Shown here piece after piece: positions 43,376-51,317 of a stretch of DNA of 64,000 bases. The notes beneath the pieces are model-generated. The model was not told the DNA's origin. It worked only from the letters and a program-made list of their open reading frames with translations, and did no database searches. The stretch comes from Psychrobacillus sp042944905. GTDB taxonomy: Bacteria > Bacillota > Bacilli > Bacillales_A > Planococcaceae. The stretch covers positions 3,472,001-3,536,000 of the forward strand of contig NZ_CP168496.1 of the NCBI RefSeq assembly GCF_042944905.1, read 5' to 3'. The first letter of the stretch is position 1. The number at the start of each line of letters is the position of its first letter. Made by a program: the position numbers and the translations under genes.

Positions 43376-43698
43376 TTAATAAGAAACATGCTATATATTT
43401 CCCTCTTTCTCCTGTCAAAAAACATTAACTTAATATTTCAGTATTTTCAACTAGTAAACACAGGACTATAAGTATTTTTTTTTCAAAAAAGGAACAATGA
43501 GCTATTTTGTTTAATTAATACCACCATCCAATGCTTCAGTAAATTAAGCCCATTACGCAAGTCAACTAGTCATTATTTCAAGAATTCTACAATATCTTAT
43601 TTCCTGATGGACGTAAATACATATAATTGAATTCATTATATTTAGACTTCCGACATTTTTCTGTATAATAGTCTTGATAAAGGAGAGGGGTAGATTTT
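43376..43698. other. Intergenic region between divergent dtpT and ABC exporter
   Basis: AT-rich. It contains the presumed dtpT promoter (minus strand, 43450-43422) and the rightward promoter of the ABC gene (TATAAT near 43663-43668, with TTAGAC 16 bases upstream). No gene seen. Confidence 0.45.
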
Positions 43699-45417
43699 GT
43701 GCTAAAGAAGTTTTTTTCATATTATAAGCCACATAAGCGATTATTCATCATCGACTTTAGTAGCGCAGTATTCGTTGCAATACTAGAGCTAGCGTTTCCT
43801 GTAGCAGTTCAATGGTTTATCGATAAATTGTTACCAACTGGTGATTGGAATATGATTGTTAAGATTGGAATTTTGCTTTTATTGGTCTATATTTTGAGTA
43901 CTTTCCTCAATTATGTCGTGAGTTATTTAGGACATAAACTTGGCATTAATATCGAAACCGATATGAGACAGCAATTATTCAATCATGTACAGAGACAATC
44001 ATTTCGTTTTTTTGATAATACAAAAACTGGTCATATAATGAGTCGCATTACGAATGACTTATTTGATATTGGCGAGCTTGCACATCATGGTCCAGAGGAT
44101 TTATTCATCGCAATCATGACACTAATCGGTGCATTTATTATTATGTTCAATATCAACCCCGAGCTCGCGCTAATTTCAATTATTATGGTACCGTTCCTAG
44201 CGATTGTTGCAATATACGGAAATATTATGATGAATAAAGCATGGAAAAACATGTATGGTAAAATTGCAGACGTCAATGCTCGAGTTGAAGATAGTGTATC
44301 CGGCGTGCGAGTGGTGCAATCATTTACAAACGAAAATTTTGAAATTGCTCGTTTCCAAAAAGATAATGGACAATTCCGTTTAGCCAAGCTAGTAGCTTAT
44401 AAGGTAATGGCCAGAACGCATTCGAGTATTTATATGATGACTCGCCTTGTAACATTGGTCGTGCTTGTAGTGGGAGCATGGTTTACAGTTAAAGGGAAAC
44501 TGACAACCGGCGAGCTTGTAAGTTTTATCCTTTATGTTAATGTGTTAATAAAACCGGTCGATAAAATTACAGCTCTTCTCGAGTTGTATCCGAAAGGCAT
44601 GGCAGGATTTAAACGATTTTTGGATCTTATGGAGCAGGATCCTGAGATTAAAGATCGCCCAAATGCTTTGAAAGTATCTCACTTAAATGGTGATATTGAA
44701 TTCGAGAATGTAGGCTTTGGATATGATGATCATAGGTCTGTCTTAGATAATATTAACTTATCCGTAAAAGCTGGAGAAACTGTTGCATTCGTTGGTCCAT
44801 CAGGTGCTGGGAAAACGACTATCTGCTCGCTAATCCCGCGTTTTTATGATGTGAATACTGGCGCTATATTGATTGATGGATTAAATATTCAAGACATTGC
44901 CATGGAGTCTTTACGCTCGCAAATTGGGATTGTGCAGCAAGACGTATTCTTATTCACTGGGACAATTCGCGAAAATATTGCATATGGGAAAAAGGATGCT
45001 CCTGAAGAAGAAATTCAAGATGCAGCGAAAAAAGCGCATTTAGAAAGCTTCATCGCAGCGCTCCCAGAAGGTTACGATACACAAATCGGCGAACGAGGTC
45101 TTAAACTATCTGGCGGACAAAAACAACGTTTAGCGATTGCTCGCATGTTCTTGAAAAATCCACCAATATTAATTTTGGACGAGGCTACTTCCGCGCTTGA
45201 TACAGAAACAGAGAAGATTATTCAACAATCCTTAATGGAGCTTGCAGAAAATCGTACCACTCTTATTATTGCACATAGGCTAGCAACTATTCGTGATGCA
45301 AACCGAGTAATTGTAGTAACCGAAGATGGTATTGCAGAAGACGGAACCTATAATGATTTAGTGGAGCAAGATGGCATTTTCGCTAGATTGCATAATATAC
45401 AGTTTCAGGAAGTTTAA
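43699..45417 (+). CDS. ABC exporter, fused membrane and ATPase domains
   Basis: 572 residues, a half-transporter of the Sav1866/BmrA type. Six membrane spans in the first about 310 residues. The ATPase domain (about 330-570) has Walker A GPSGAGKTTICSLIPRFY (about 369-386), the Q-loop IGIVQQDVFLFTGTIREN, signature LSGGQKQRLAIARM (about 473-486), Walker B ILDEATSALD and H-loop IIAHRLATI. It works as a homo- or heterodimer, exporting drugs or lipids. GTG start at 43699 with AGGAGAGGGG upstream. Confidence 0.93.
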   Translation: MLKKFFSYYKPHKRLFIIDFSSAVFVAILELAFPVAVQWFIDKLLPTGDWNMIVKIGILLLLVYILSTFLNYVVSYLGHKLGINIETDMRQQLFNHVQRQSFRFFDNTKTGHIMSRITNDLFDIGELAHHGPEDLFIAIMTLIGAFIIMFNINPELALISIIMVPFLAIVAIYGNIMMNKAWKNMYGKIADVNARVEDSVSGVRVVQSFTNENFEIARFQKDNGQFRLAKLVAYKVMARTHSSIYMMTRLVTLVVLVVGAWFTVKGKLTTGELVSFILYVNVLIKPVDKITALLELYPKGMAGFKRFLDLMEQDPEIKDRPNALKVSHLNGDIEFENVGFGYDDHRSVLDNINLSVKAGETVAFVGPSGAGKTTICSLIPRFYDVNTGAILIDGLNIQDIAMESLRSQIGIVQQDVFLFTGTIRENIAYGKKDAPEEEIQDAAKKAHLESFIAALPEGYDTQIGERGLKLSGGQKQRLAIARMFLKNPPILILDEATSALDTETEKIIQQSLMELAENRTTLIIAHRLATIRDANRVIVVTEDGIAEDGTYNDLVEQDGIFARLHNIQFQEV

Positions 45418-45422
45418 CGAGT

Positions 45423-45458
45423 AAAAGCTGCTCCGCATAGTGCGTGGAGCAGCTTTTT
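45423..45458 (+). terminator. Terminator of the ABC exporter gene
   Basis: AAAAGCTGCTCC pairs with GGAGCAGCTTTT around an 11-nt loop. Confidence 0.9.
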
Positions 45459-45489
45459 ATTTGGTTTTGTTTCAGGTGTAGGCTTGACG

Positions 45490-45559
45490 CTCTCGTATCG
45501 GCCGGGAGTTCTCTCGTTATTGGTGGTGAGTGCTCTCATGCGAGGCCTTCTCGCTCTCG
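45490..45559. repeat. Four-unit degenerate array, about 21-bp period (core CTCTCG)
   Basis: CTCTCG or CTCTCA begins at 45490, 45511, 45533 and 45554 (steps 21, 22, 21). The bases between cores differ and are G+C-rich compared with the surroundings. The array lies between the ABC exporter terminator and the 3' end of the convergent hflX. Confidence 0.7.
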
Positions 45560-45639
45560 CAACGGAATTTACTGCAAATAATAAAGGACTATGAAAACAG
45601 TCGAAAGTCCATTTTCTACTGTTTCCGTAGCCGAGTTAG

Positions 45640-46911
45640 TTATTTATCAAATATAAACTTTTGAAAACGATCATAATCAGCTTTTTTTAATTCGACTTTA
45701 ACAAGCGTACCTTCTTCTTCATACGAAGTTGATTTAACGGATGCATGTTCATTCAGATAGGATACGATATCTCCTCGATCAAAAGGTACAAGCATTGAGC
45801 AGCTTACAAAATCGGAGAAAATATGATTTTTGATGATTTCTAACAATTCATCTAATCCCGCACCTTCTTTTGCAGAAATCCATATATTATCTCCTGAAAC
45901 GTATGGATACTTCATTTCCGCAAGGTCTGATTTATTGTAAACAAAAATAGTAGGGACATCTTTTACTCCAACAGCGAGCAGGGTTTCATTTGTAACATCT
46001 ATCATGTAACGGTGTTCATCGTTGGAAACGTCTACTACATGTAGAAGTAAATTTGCATCACGTGCTTCTTCTAAGGTTGAGCGGAATGCCTTCACCAGAT
46101 GATGTGGAAGCTTACTAACGAATCCTACAGTATCTGTTAGTAAAAACTCTTTTTGGTCAGATAATTTTATTTGTCTAACAGAAGTTTCTAGTGTTGCGAA
46201 TAGCATGTCCTTTTCAAATACTTGCTTCGATTCTTCTTGTCCCACTTTATTGAGCAGTTGGTTCATTATTGTCGATTTACCAGCATTCGTATATCCTACT
46301 AAAGATACGACCGGAATGGCATTTTTCTTTCGTTGCTTTCTTTGAGTTTCTCGTTGATCTTTTACATGTTCAAGCTCTCGTTTTAACTTAGCAATTTGGT
46401 CTTCAATTTTACGTCTATCTAGTTCTAGCTTCGTTTCCCCTGCACCACGGTTTTTGAATCCGCCGCCTGTCCCTCCTCCTTGTCGACCTAGTGAAGCACG
46501 AAGACCAACTAGTCGAGGCAACATGTATTGAAGCTGCGCTAATTCTACTTGCATTTGGGCTTCGTTCGATTTTGCTCGTCGTGCGAAAATATCTAAAATA
46601 AGCATCGTTCGATCTATTACTTTGCAATCTAAGTCTCTTTCTAAATTTCGAATTTGGGATGGTGACAATTCGTCATTAAAAATAACTAGATTTGCACCAG
46701 CTTCTTCGTAGAAACTTTTTATTTCTTCTACTTTTCCAGTCCCAACATAGTGGGATGAGGTTACTCTATTTAAATTTTGCGTTACTTCCCCAACAACTTC
46801 TACATTTAACGCTTCTGCTAAGTTGTGTAATTCCTCTAATCCATATTCAAAATGCTCATCATGCTTCAGATTAACCGCAACAACGACTGCCTTTTCTTTT
46901 AATTCATCCAA
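45640..46911 (-). CDS. hflX: GTPase HflX
   Basis: 423 residues. The N-terminal HflX domain (about 1-195) ends in the coiled helix with GGGTGGGFKNRGAGETKLELDRR. The G domain (about 199-370) has P-loop GYTNAGKST (about 206), DTVGF switch II and NKSD. HflX binds the 50S subunit and splits stalled ribosomes, especially after heat shock. The start is TTG at 46911 with GGGGGAAG upstream. It follows a VOC-type gene with a 14-bp gap, so the pair is co-transcribed. Confidence 0.95.
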   Translation of the reverse strand: MDELKEKAVVVAVNLKHDEHFEYGLEELHNLAEALNVEVVGEVTQNLNRVTSSHYVGTGKVEEIKSFYEEAGANLVIFNDELSPSQIRNLERDLDCKVIDRTMLILDIFARRAKSNEAQMQVELAQLQYMLPRLVGLRASLGRQGGGTGGGFKNRGAGETKLELDRRKIEDQIAKLKRELEHVKDQRETQRKQRKKNAIPVVSLVGYTNAGKSTIMNQLLNKVGQEESKQVFEKDMLFATLETSVRQIKLSDQKEFLLTDTVGFVSKLPHHLVKAFRSTLEEARDANLLLHVVDVSNDEHRYMIDVTNETLLAVGVKDVPTIFVYNKSDLAEMKYPYVSGDNIWISAKEGAGLDELLEIIKNHIFSDFVSCSMLVPFDRGDIVSYLNEHASVKSTSYEEEGTLVKVELKKADYDRFQKFIFDK

Positions 46912-46925
46912 AATACTTCCCCCTC

Positions 46926-47669
46926 TTAACGAAAACGATAAGTTGCTTGTTCATATATAATATCTTCTTTTATATCCGAAGCCCTAATTTGAATACTTGC
47001 AATTCTTTCTTTCGTTCCATTTTCTAACTTTTTGAATACCAATTGTGTATTTGATAAAAGCAATGTCTTTTCATCTTGTTCTTTTAAATCAAAATATTTT
47101 TTCCACTTATCCATTACTTCCCTTGGTTTGCCCACATGAAACTCACACGTAGTAATAGACAGTTCTAAATTGCTACCATCTATTGTGCCATCGTCTTGAA
47201 GCAATTGGTAGCGTTCTTTATCACTTTCTTCCCACTCAATAAAGAATGGAGTTGGGAGCGCATCATTTATTTCTTCTTTTACAAAAAGCATTTTCCACTT
47301 ACGCACTAAGCCACTTGTCGTTTTTCTCTCAGCATGGAAAACTCCGGACGTTTCTATACCTTTTTCTTCGAGTTGCAGGCATAGTTCGTCAATTGTCGAA
47401 GTACGGATACATATTGTCCCAAAACCCGGTCCAGTTTTCAAATCATATAGAAATAAATTGATTAATGGATGATTGGCTTTCAATGCAACTGCTTCATGCT
47501 CTAGTGCGAGCCATTCAATATAGCTATTTTTTGTATACAGAAGGGCATTATACGTACCCCAGTGCATATGCTGACCTCCAACAACTGCGTGAAATCCTTT
47601 TGCGCACCAATACTCTGCTACTTCTTTTGGTGTTTTCGTTACATGATGAACAATATGATCTAAATACAT
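46926..47669 (-). CDS. Glyoxalase-like VOC domain protein
   Basis: 247 residues from the ATG at 47669, which has GAGGTG at six bases (an upstream in-frame ATG at 47687 does not). It begins MYLDHIVHHVTKTP and matches the glyoxalase-like domain PF13468 (Glyoxalase_3). Possible metal ligands are H6 in LDHIVHH and the Glu in SYIEWLALEHE. The substrate is unknown. It precedes hflX closely. Confidence 0.82.
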   Translation of the reverse strand: MYLDHIVHHVTKTPKEVAEYWCAKGFHAVVGGQHMHWGTYNALLYTKNSYIEWLALEHEAVALKANHPLINLFLYDLKTGPGFGTICIRTSTIDELCLQLEEKGIETSGVFHAERKTTSGLVRKWKMLFVKEEINDALPTPFFIEWEESDKERYQLLQDDGTIDGSNLELSITTCEFHVGKPREVMDKWKKYFDLKEQDEKTLLLSNTQLVFKKLENGTKERIASIQIRASDIKEDIIYEQATYRFR

Positions 47670-47784
47670 GTATGCACCTCTTTTCATCTCTTATTATGGA
47701 TGATTTTTCATGAAACAAAAAGAGGTGACGTTGAAGAGCCGCCACATCTTTTGACAATTTCCCGGGAAATGTGTCGATTACATG

Positions 47785-47997
47785 TTACACTTTTGTTTTT
47801 TCTTTCGACATTTCCCGTAGAAGGAACTTTTGAACTTTACCGGATGCCGTCATAGGATAGGAATCGACAAATTCAATATATTTTGGTATTTTATGATGCG
47901 ATATTTTCCTTTGCAACTCTGACAGGTGTATGTAATCGCCAACCTGCTGTCCGTAGTTAACTACATTCTTATGCGTCAGAGATAGCCCATTTGAATG
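47785..47997 (-). pseudogene. Remnant of an AMP-forming acyl-CoA synthetase, internally deleted
   Basis: An in-frame run of 70 codons without a usable start. Its last 43 residues (from LQRKISHHKIPKYIEFVDSY, then PMTASGKVQKFLLREM) are the C-terminus typical of acyl-CoA synthetases, with the conserved Lys of TASGKVQK. The residues before that (LSLTHKNVVNYGQQVGDYIHLSE) resemble the region right after the A3 motif of the same family (TSGTTG...LTHKNVVNNG). These two parts are normally several hundred residues apart. So a large piece, probably around 1 kb, has been lost from the middle, and the front is gone too. Confidence 0.7.
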
Positions 47998-48058
47998 TTA
48001 GTCCCTTTCATTTTATTCTATCACAAAATTCTGATGAGATAGTCTTTTTCATTACCAA

Positions 48059-48086
48059 TTGACAGTCGGTAAATACATGGTAAAAT
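48059..48086 (+). promoter_or_regulatory. Promoter of nhaC
   Basis: TTGACA (48059-48064), 16 nt, TAAAAT (48081-48086): a near-consensus vegetative promoter. Confidence 0.65.
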
Positions 48087-48160
48087 CCTAATTACTTTAG
48101 TGCTTCGAAGCGTTGAATCACGAAAGTAAAATAAAAGAGTAATACTTGGAGGGATTTACA

Positions 48161-49546
48161 ATGTTTCGTATTCGATCGACGATAACTCCTCCATTTATGG
48201 AGGCAGTATTGCTTATTTTGACGATTATCACCATAATGGCAGTTTGTATTATTAAATTTGATGCCGTTCCACATATGCCTATCTTGCTAGCTATTTTACT
48301 ACTTATCACGTATGGTCTATGTAAAAAAGTGCCTTACAAAAAATTAGAAGAAGGTCTTGTAGAAGGATCGAAAGCAGGACTTGGCGCAATTTTCATCTTT
48401 TTCTTTATTGGGATTCTAATTAGTAGTTGGATGATGGGTGGAACGATTCCGACACTTATATACCTAGGGTTTCAATTTATTTCTCCACACTTTTTCTATG
48501 CAATCGCATTTCTTGTCACTTGTGTTATTGGATTATCCATCGGGAGTTCCTTAACAACTGTCGCAACAGTAGGTGTTGCATTCGTTGGGATGGCTAGTGC
48601 TATGGATATTTCTTTAGCCATTACTGCTGGCGCCATTGTGTCGGGTGCTTTTTTCGGGGATAAAATGTCTCCGTTATCCGATACGACAAATCTTGCATCA
48701 GCAATTGTACATGTAGATTTATTTGAACATATTCGAAATATGGGTTGGACGACCATTCCAGCATTTTTCATTTCGCTTGTTGGATATGGTATTTTATCAC
48801 CTGATAACGAAACCCAAAAGCTTGACCAAATCAATACCTTTCAAGAAGGACTCCTACAAACAGGGATGATCCATTGGTATACATTACTACCACTTGCATT
48901 ACTCGTCGTACTTTCTTTTAAAAAGGTACCTGCTATTATGGCGCTTGCTTTAACTTCCATTGCAGGCATACTCGTTTCTTATTTCCATCACCATTTTGCC
49001 TTTGGAGAAGTATTAAACATTTTATTTAGCGGCTACATATCTAATACAGGGATTGAAGTAATTGATTCCCTTCTCTCACGTGGTGGAATGAATAGTATGA
49101 TGTTCACTATATCCCTTGTACTACTTGCTTTAAGCATGGGCGGCCTTTTATTTACACTTGGTATCGTGCAAAGCTTGTTGATGAAAGTGGAGAGTTTATT
49201 AAAGAGTGTCGGTGCTGTGATTACTGCAGCTGCGTTTACTGCAATAGGCGTGAACACATTAATAGGTGAGCAGTATTTATCGATTTTATTGACAGGAGAA
49301 ACGTTTCAAGCACAATTTCAAAAAGTCGGTCTAGCAAATAAAAACTTAGCCCGCGTGATGGAAGATGCAGGTACAGTCGTTAATCCCCTTATCCCATGGA
49401 GTGTCTGCGGCATATTTATCACGAAAGTACTAGCTGTACCAACGATTGACTATTTGCCATTCGCCTTTTTCTGCTTACTTAGTCCGATACTTACTATTTT
49501 GTTTGGTTGGACAGGTAAAACATTAACTTATATTAAGGAGAAATAG
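48161..49546 (+). CDS. nhaC: Na+/H+ antiporter NhaC
   Basis: 461 residues from the ATG at 48161 (GGAGGG upstream). About twelve membrane spans. Conserved NhaC stretches are IGLSIGSSLTTVATVGVAFVGMA (about 127-149), GAFFGDKMSPLSDTTNLA (about 165-182) and VEDAGTVVNPLIPWSVCG. It exchanges sodium for protons and helps with alkali and salt. No separate terminator is evident; a 21-bp repeat array begins 18 bp after the stop. Confidence 0.92.
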   Translation: MFRIRSTITPPFMEAVLLILTIITIMAVCIIKFDAVPHMPILLAILLLITYGLCKKVPYKKLEEGLVEGSKAGLGAIFIFFFIGILISSWMMGGTIPTLIYLGFQFISPHFFYAIAFLVTCVIGLSIGSSLTTVATVGVAFVGMASAMDISLAITAGAIVSGAFFGDKMSPLSDTTNLASAIVHVDLFEHIRNMGWTTIPAFFISLVGYGILSPDNETQKLDQINTFQEGLLQTGMIHWYTLLPLALLVVLSFKKVPAIMALALTSIAGILVSYFHHHFAFGEVLNILFSGYISNTGIEVIDSLLSRGGMNSMMFTISLVLLALSMGGLLFTLGIVQSLLMKVESLLKSVGAVITAAAFTAIGVNTLIGEQYLSILLTGETFQAQFQKVGLANKNLARVMEDAGTVVNPLIPWSVCGIFITKVLAVPTIDYLPFAFFCLLSPILTILFGWTGKTLTYIKEK

Positions 49547-49563
49547 GTTCCTTTTTTTGTATT

Positions 49564-49657
49564 TTCCAACTAAACGTTCTGTTTTTCCAACTAAATCTAT
49601 CATTTTTCCAACTAAACTAACTAAGATTCCAACTAAGACTTCGCTTTTTCCAACTAA
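49564..49657. repeat. Five-unit exact 21-bp array (core TTCCAACTAA)
   Basis: TTCCAACTAA occurs at 49564, 49585, 49606, 49627 and 49648, each exactly 21 bp apart. The 11 bases between cores differ, though four of the five cores are preceded by TTT or TTTT. The minus-strand frame reads it as the heptad LVGKxxx. It lies directly after nhaC and before the methyltransferase gene. Confidence 0.92.
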
Positions 49658-49720
49658 CCTAGAATCTTGAAGTTGTGATACACTATTTTCAAGTATCTTA
49701 CGAAAAAGAAGGCGAATTTT

Positions 49721-50881
49721 ATGGAATTTCAAGAAATGAAAGAATATATGATCCAACAAATTTTAAATAAGCAGTTGATTGCTGCAACCATCAGTCAACC
49801 ACGTGCAAAGTCTAACGAAGTAAAGCGTGTGAAACTAAAACCACTAGAAATAAAAAATATGTATCATATCCAAATTGAATATCAATACGAACGTATTTTA
49901 AAACATGAAAATATTCCATTAGAAGACTTTGCAGAGTCACTTGAAAACCTATTTGACCAATTCCGTCAAATGCATGCAGATTTCACAGCAGAAAAAGTAC
50001 AAGTTCAGCTTTCTAAGAAAAACAAAGTAATATGGAAATCGGAGAAAATGGAATCTGTAAAAACAGTGAACTTATCACATAATCGCAAGAAAAATTATCT
50101 TTTAGATGAGGATACTCCCTATCCTTTTCTTATTCGTTTAGGAGTGCAAACAGCTGAAGGGAAAGTTAAAAAGCAAAAGTATGATAAATTCAAGCAAATA
50201 AATCGCTTTGTGGAGTTTATTGACGATGCACTTGCCCACTTACCAAAAGATAAACCTGTACGAATTCTTGATTTCGGATCCGGGAAATCATATTTAACCT
50301 TTGCGCTTTATCATTATTTAAAAATTGAAAAGGGTCTTGATATTAGAGTAACCGGCCTTGATTTGAAAAAAGAAGTCATTGAGGAATGTGCCAAAATTGC
50401 AGATGATTTAGGCTATGATCAACTGGAATTTTTGGTTGGAGATATTAACGATTACAATGATGAATCGGCTGTGGATATGGTTGTCACGCTGCATGCTTGT
50501 GATGTCGCAACAGATATGGCTCTAGCACGCGCCGTGAAATGGGGAGCAAGTGTCATATTAAGCGTTCCCTGCTGCCAGCACGAACTAAATACACAACTAA
50601 ACGCACCATGGCTCGACATCATGTTAAAACATGGCCTTATTAAAGAGCGTTTTTCAGCACTTGCAACAGACTCCATTCGAGCAGAAATTCTAAATATGGT
50701 TGGTTATGAAGCGCAGCTAGTGGAGTTTATCGACTTGGAAAATACTCCGAAGAATATACTCATACGTGCTTACAAAACCGGGAAAAAGTCATCAGAAGAA
50801 CAATTCAAAAGCTATAAACAGTTCACACAAATGCTAAACGCAGAGCCATTTTTGGAGAATGAACTAAGAGAATATCTATAA
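49721..50881 (+). CDS. Class I SAM-dependent methyltransferase (Methyltransf_32 type)
   Basis: 386 residues. The N-terminal about 165 residues are not recognised. A Rossmann methyltransferase follows with motif I RILDFGSGKSYLTFALYHYL (about 184-203), VTGLDLKKEVIEECAK, and the Cys-rich motif VTLHACDVATDMALA / LSVPCCQHELN (about 258-293), typical of Methyltransf_32 and likely close to the target base. Substrate, probably RNA, is not established. Confidence 0.85.
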   Translation: MEFQEMKEYMIQQILNKQLIAATISQPRAKSNEVKRVKLKPLEIKNMYHIQIEYQYERILKHENIPLEDFAESLENLFDQFRQMHADFTAEKVQVQLSKKNKVIWKSEKMESVKTVNLSHNRKKNYLLDEDTPYPFLIRLGVQTAEGKVKKQKYDKFKQINRFVEFIDDALAHLPKDKPVRILDFGSGKSYLTFALYHYLKIEKGLDIRVTGLDLKKEVIEECAKIADDLGYDQLEFLVGDINDYNDESAVDMVVTLHACDVATDMALARAVKWGASVILSVPCCQHELNTQLNAPWLDIMLKHGLIKERFSALATDSIRAEILNMVGYEAQLVEFIDLENTPKNILIRAYKTGKKSSEEQFKSYKQFTQMLNAEPFLENELREYL

Positions 50882-50885
50882 GAGT

Positions 50886-50930
50886 GCCTGTTTCTTGCAA
50901 TATTATTCATGTGAGAAACAGGTGTTTTTG
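50886..50930 (+). terminator. Terminator of the methyltransferase gene
   Basis: CCTGTTTCT pairs with AGAAACAGG around a long loop, followed by TGTTTTTG. Confidence 0.75.
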
Positions 50931-51020
50931 TATCAAGTGACTTCTCGTTTCAATACCACATAATAATTTCACTAAATTATTTAGTTCTCAAATATACTTT
51001 TAAAACAGGAGTTGAACATA

Positions 51021-51284
51021 TTGAAAGAACCGACATTGAAAAAAGTAGCATATGGTGCTGCGATGGCTATTGCTATCATCTTAGTTCATTTTATCAATTC
51101 AAGAATATACACACTGCCTCCAATTTTCGCAATATTTTTAGCAATATTCTTCACCTACTTAGGCATTTCTGTCATAAAAAAATACGACAAGTTCGATCAG
51201 AAAATCTCAAGAACCAAATATAATCTATTTAACGCACTAGTTGTGTTTGTTCTCTTCATTGCTTATTATACAATTGCAAAATAA
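51021..51284 (+). CDS. Small membrane protein, unknown function
   Basis: 87 residues from the TTG at 51021, chosen because AGGAG is nine bases upstream; the TTG at 51012 touches that ribosome site. There are three membrane segments (about 8-25, 33-48 and 66-84), with a charged loop (KKYDKFDQKISRTKYN) in the middle. I do not recognise a family. Confidence 0.65.
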   Translation: MKEPTLKKVAYGAAMAIAIILVHFINSRIYTLPPIFAIFLAIFFTYLGISVIKKYDKFDQKISRTKYNLFNALVVFVLFIAYYTIAK

Positions 51285-51314
51285 AAGGTCGTCTCCAATT
51301 GCGGGACGACCTTT
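51284..51314. terminator. Bidirectional terminator
   Basis: AAAGGTCGTC pairs with GACGACCTTT between the convergent small gene and the ABC permease gene. Confidence 0.88.
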
Positions 51315-51317
51315 GTC

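Noticed and set aside
26780..49657. CRISPR arrays at the three 21-bp-period regions
   Set aside because: Cores are 6-11 bases and units 21 bp, much shorter than CRISPR repeats and spacers; no cas genes or leader are present.
49523..49759. Minus-strand reading frame of 78 codons with LVGK heptads
   Set aside because: It has no ribosome site, overlaps the start of the methyltransferase gene, and its heptads follow from the 21-bp DNA period; it is treated as a by-product of the repeat array.
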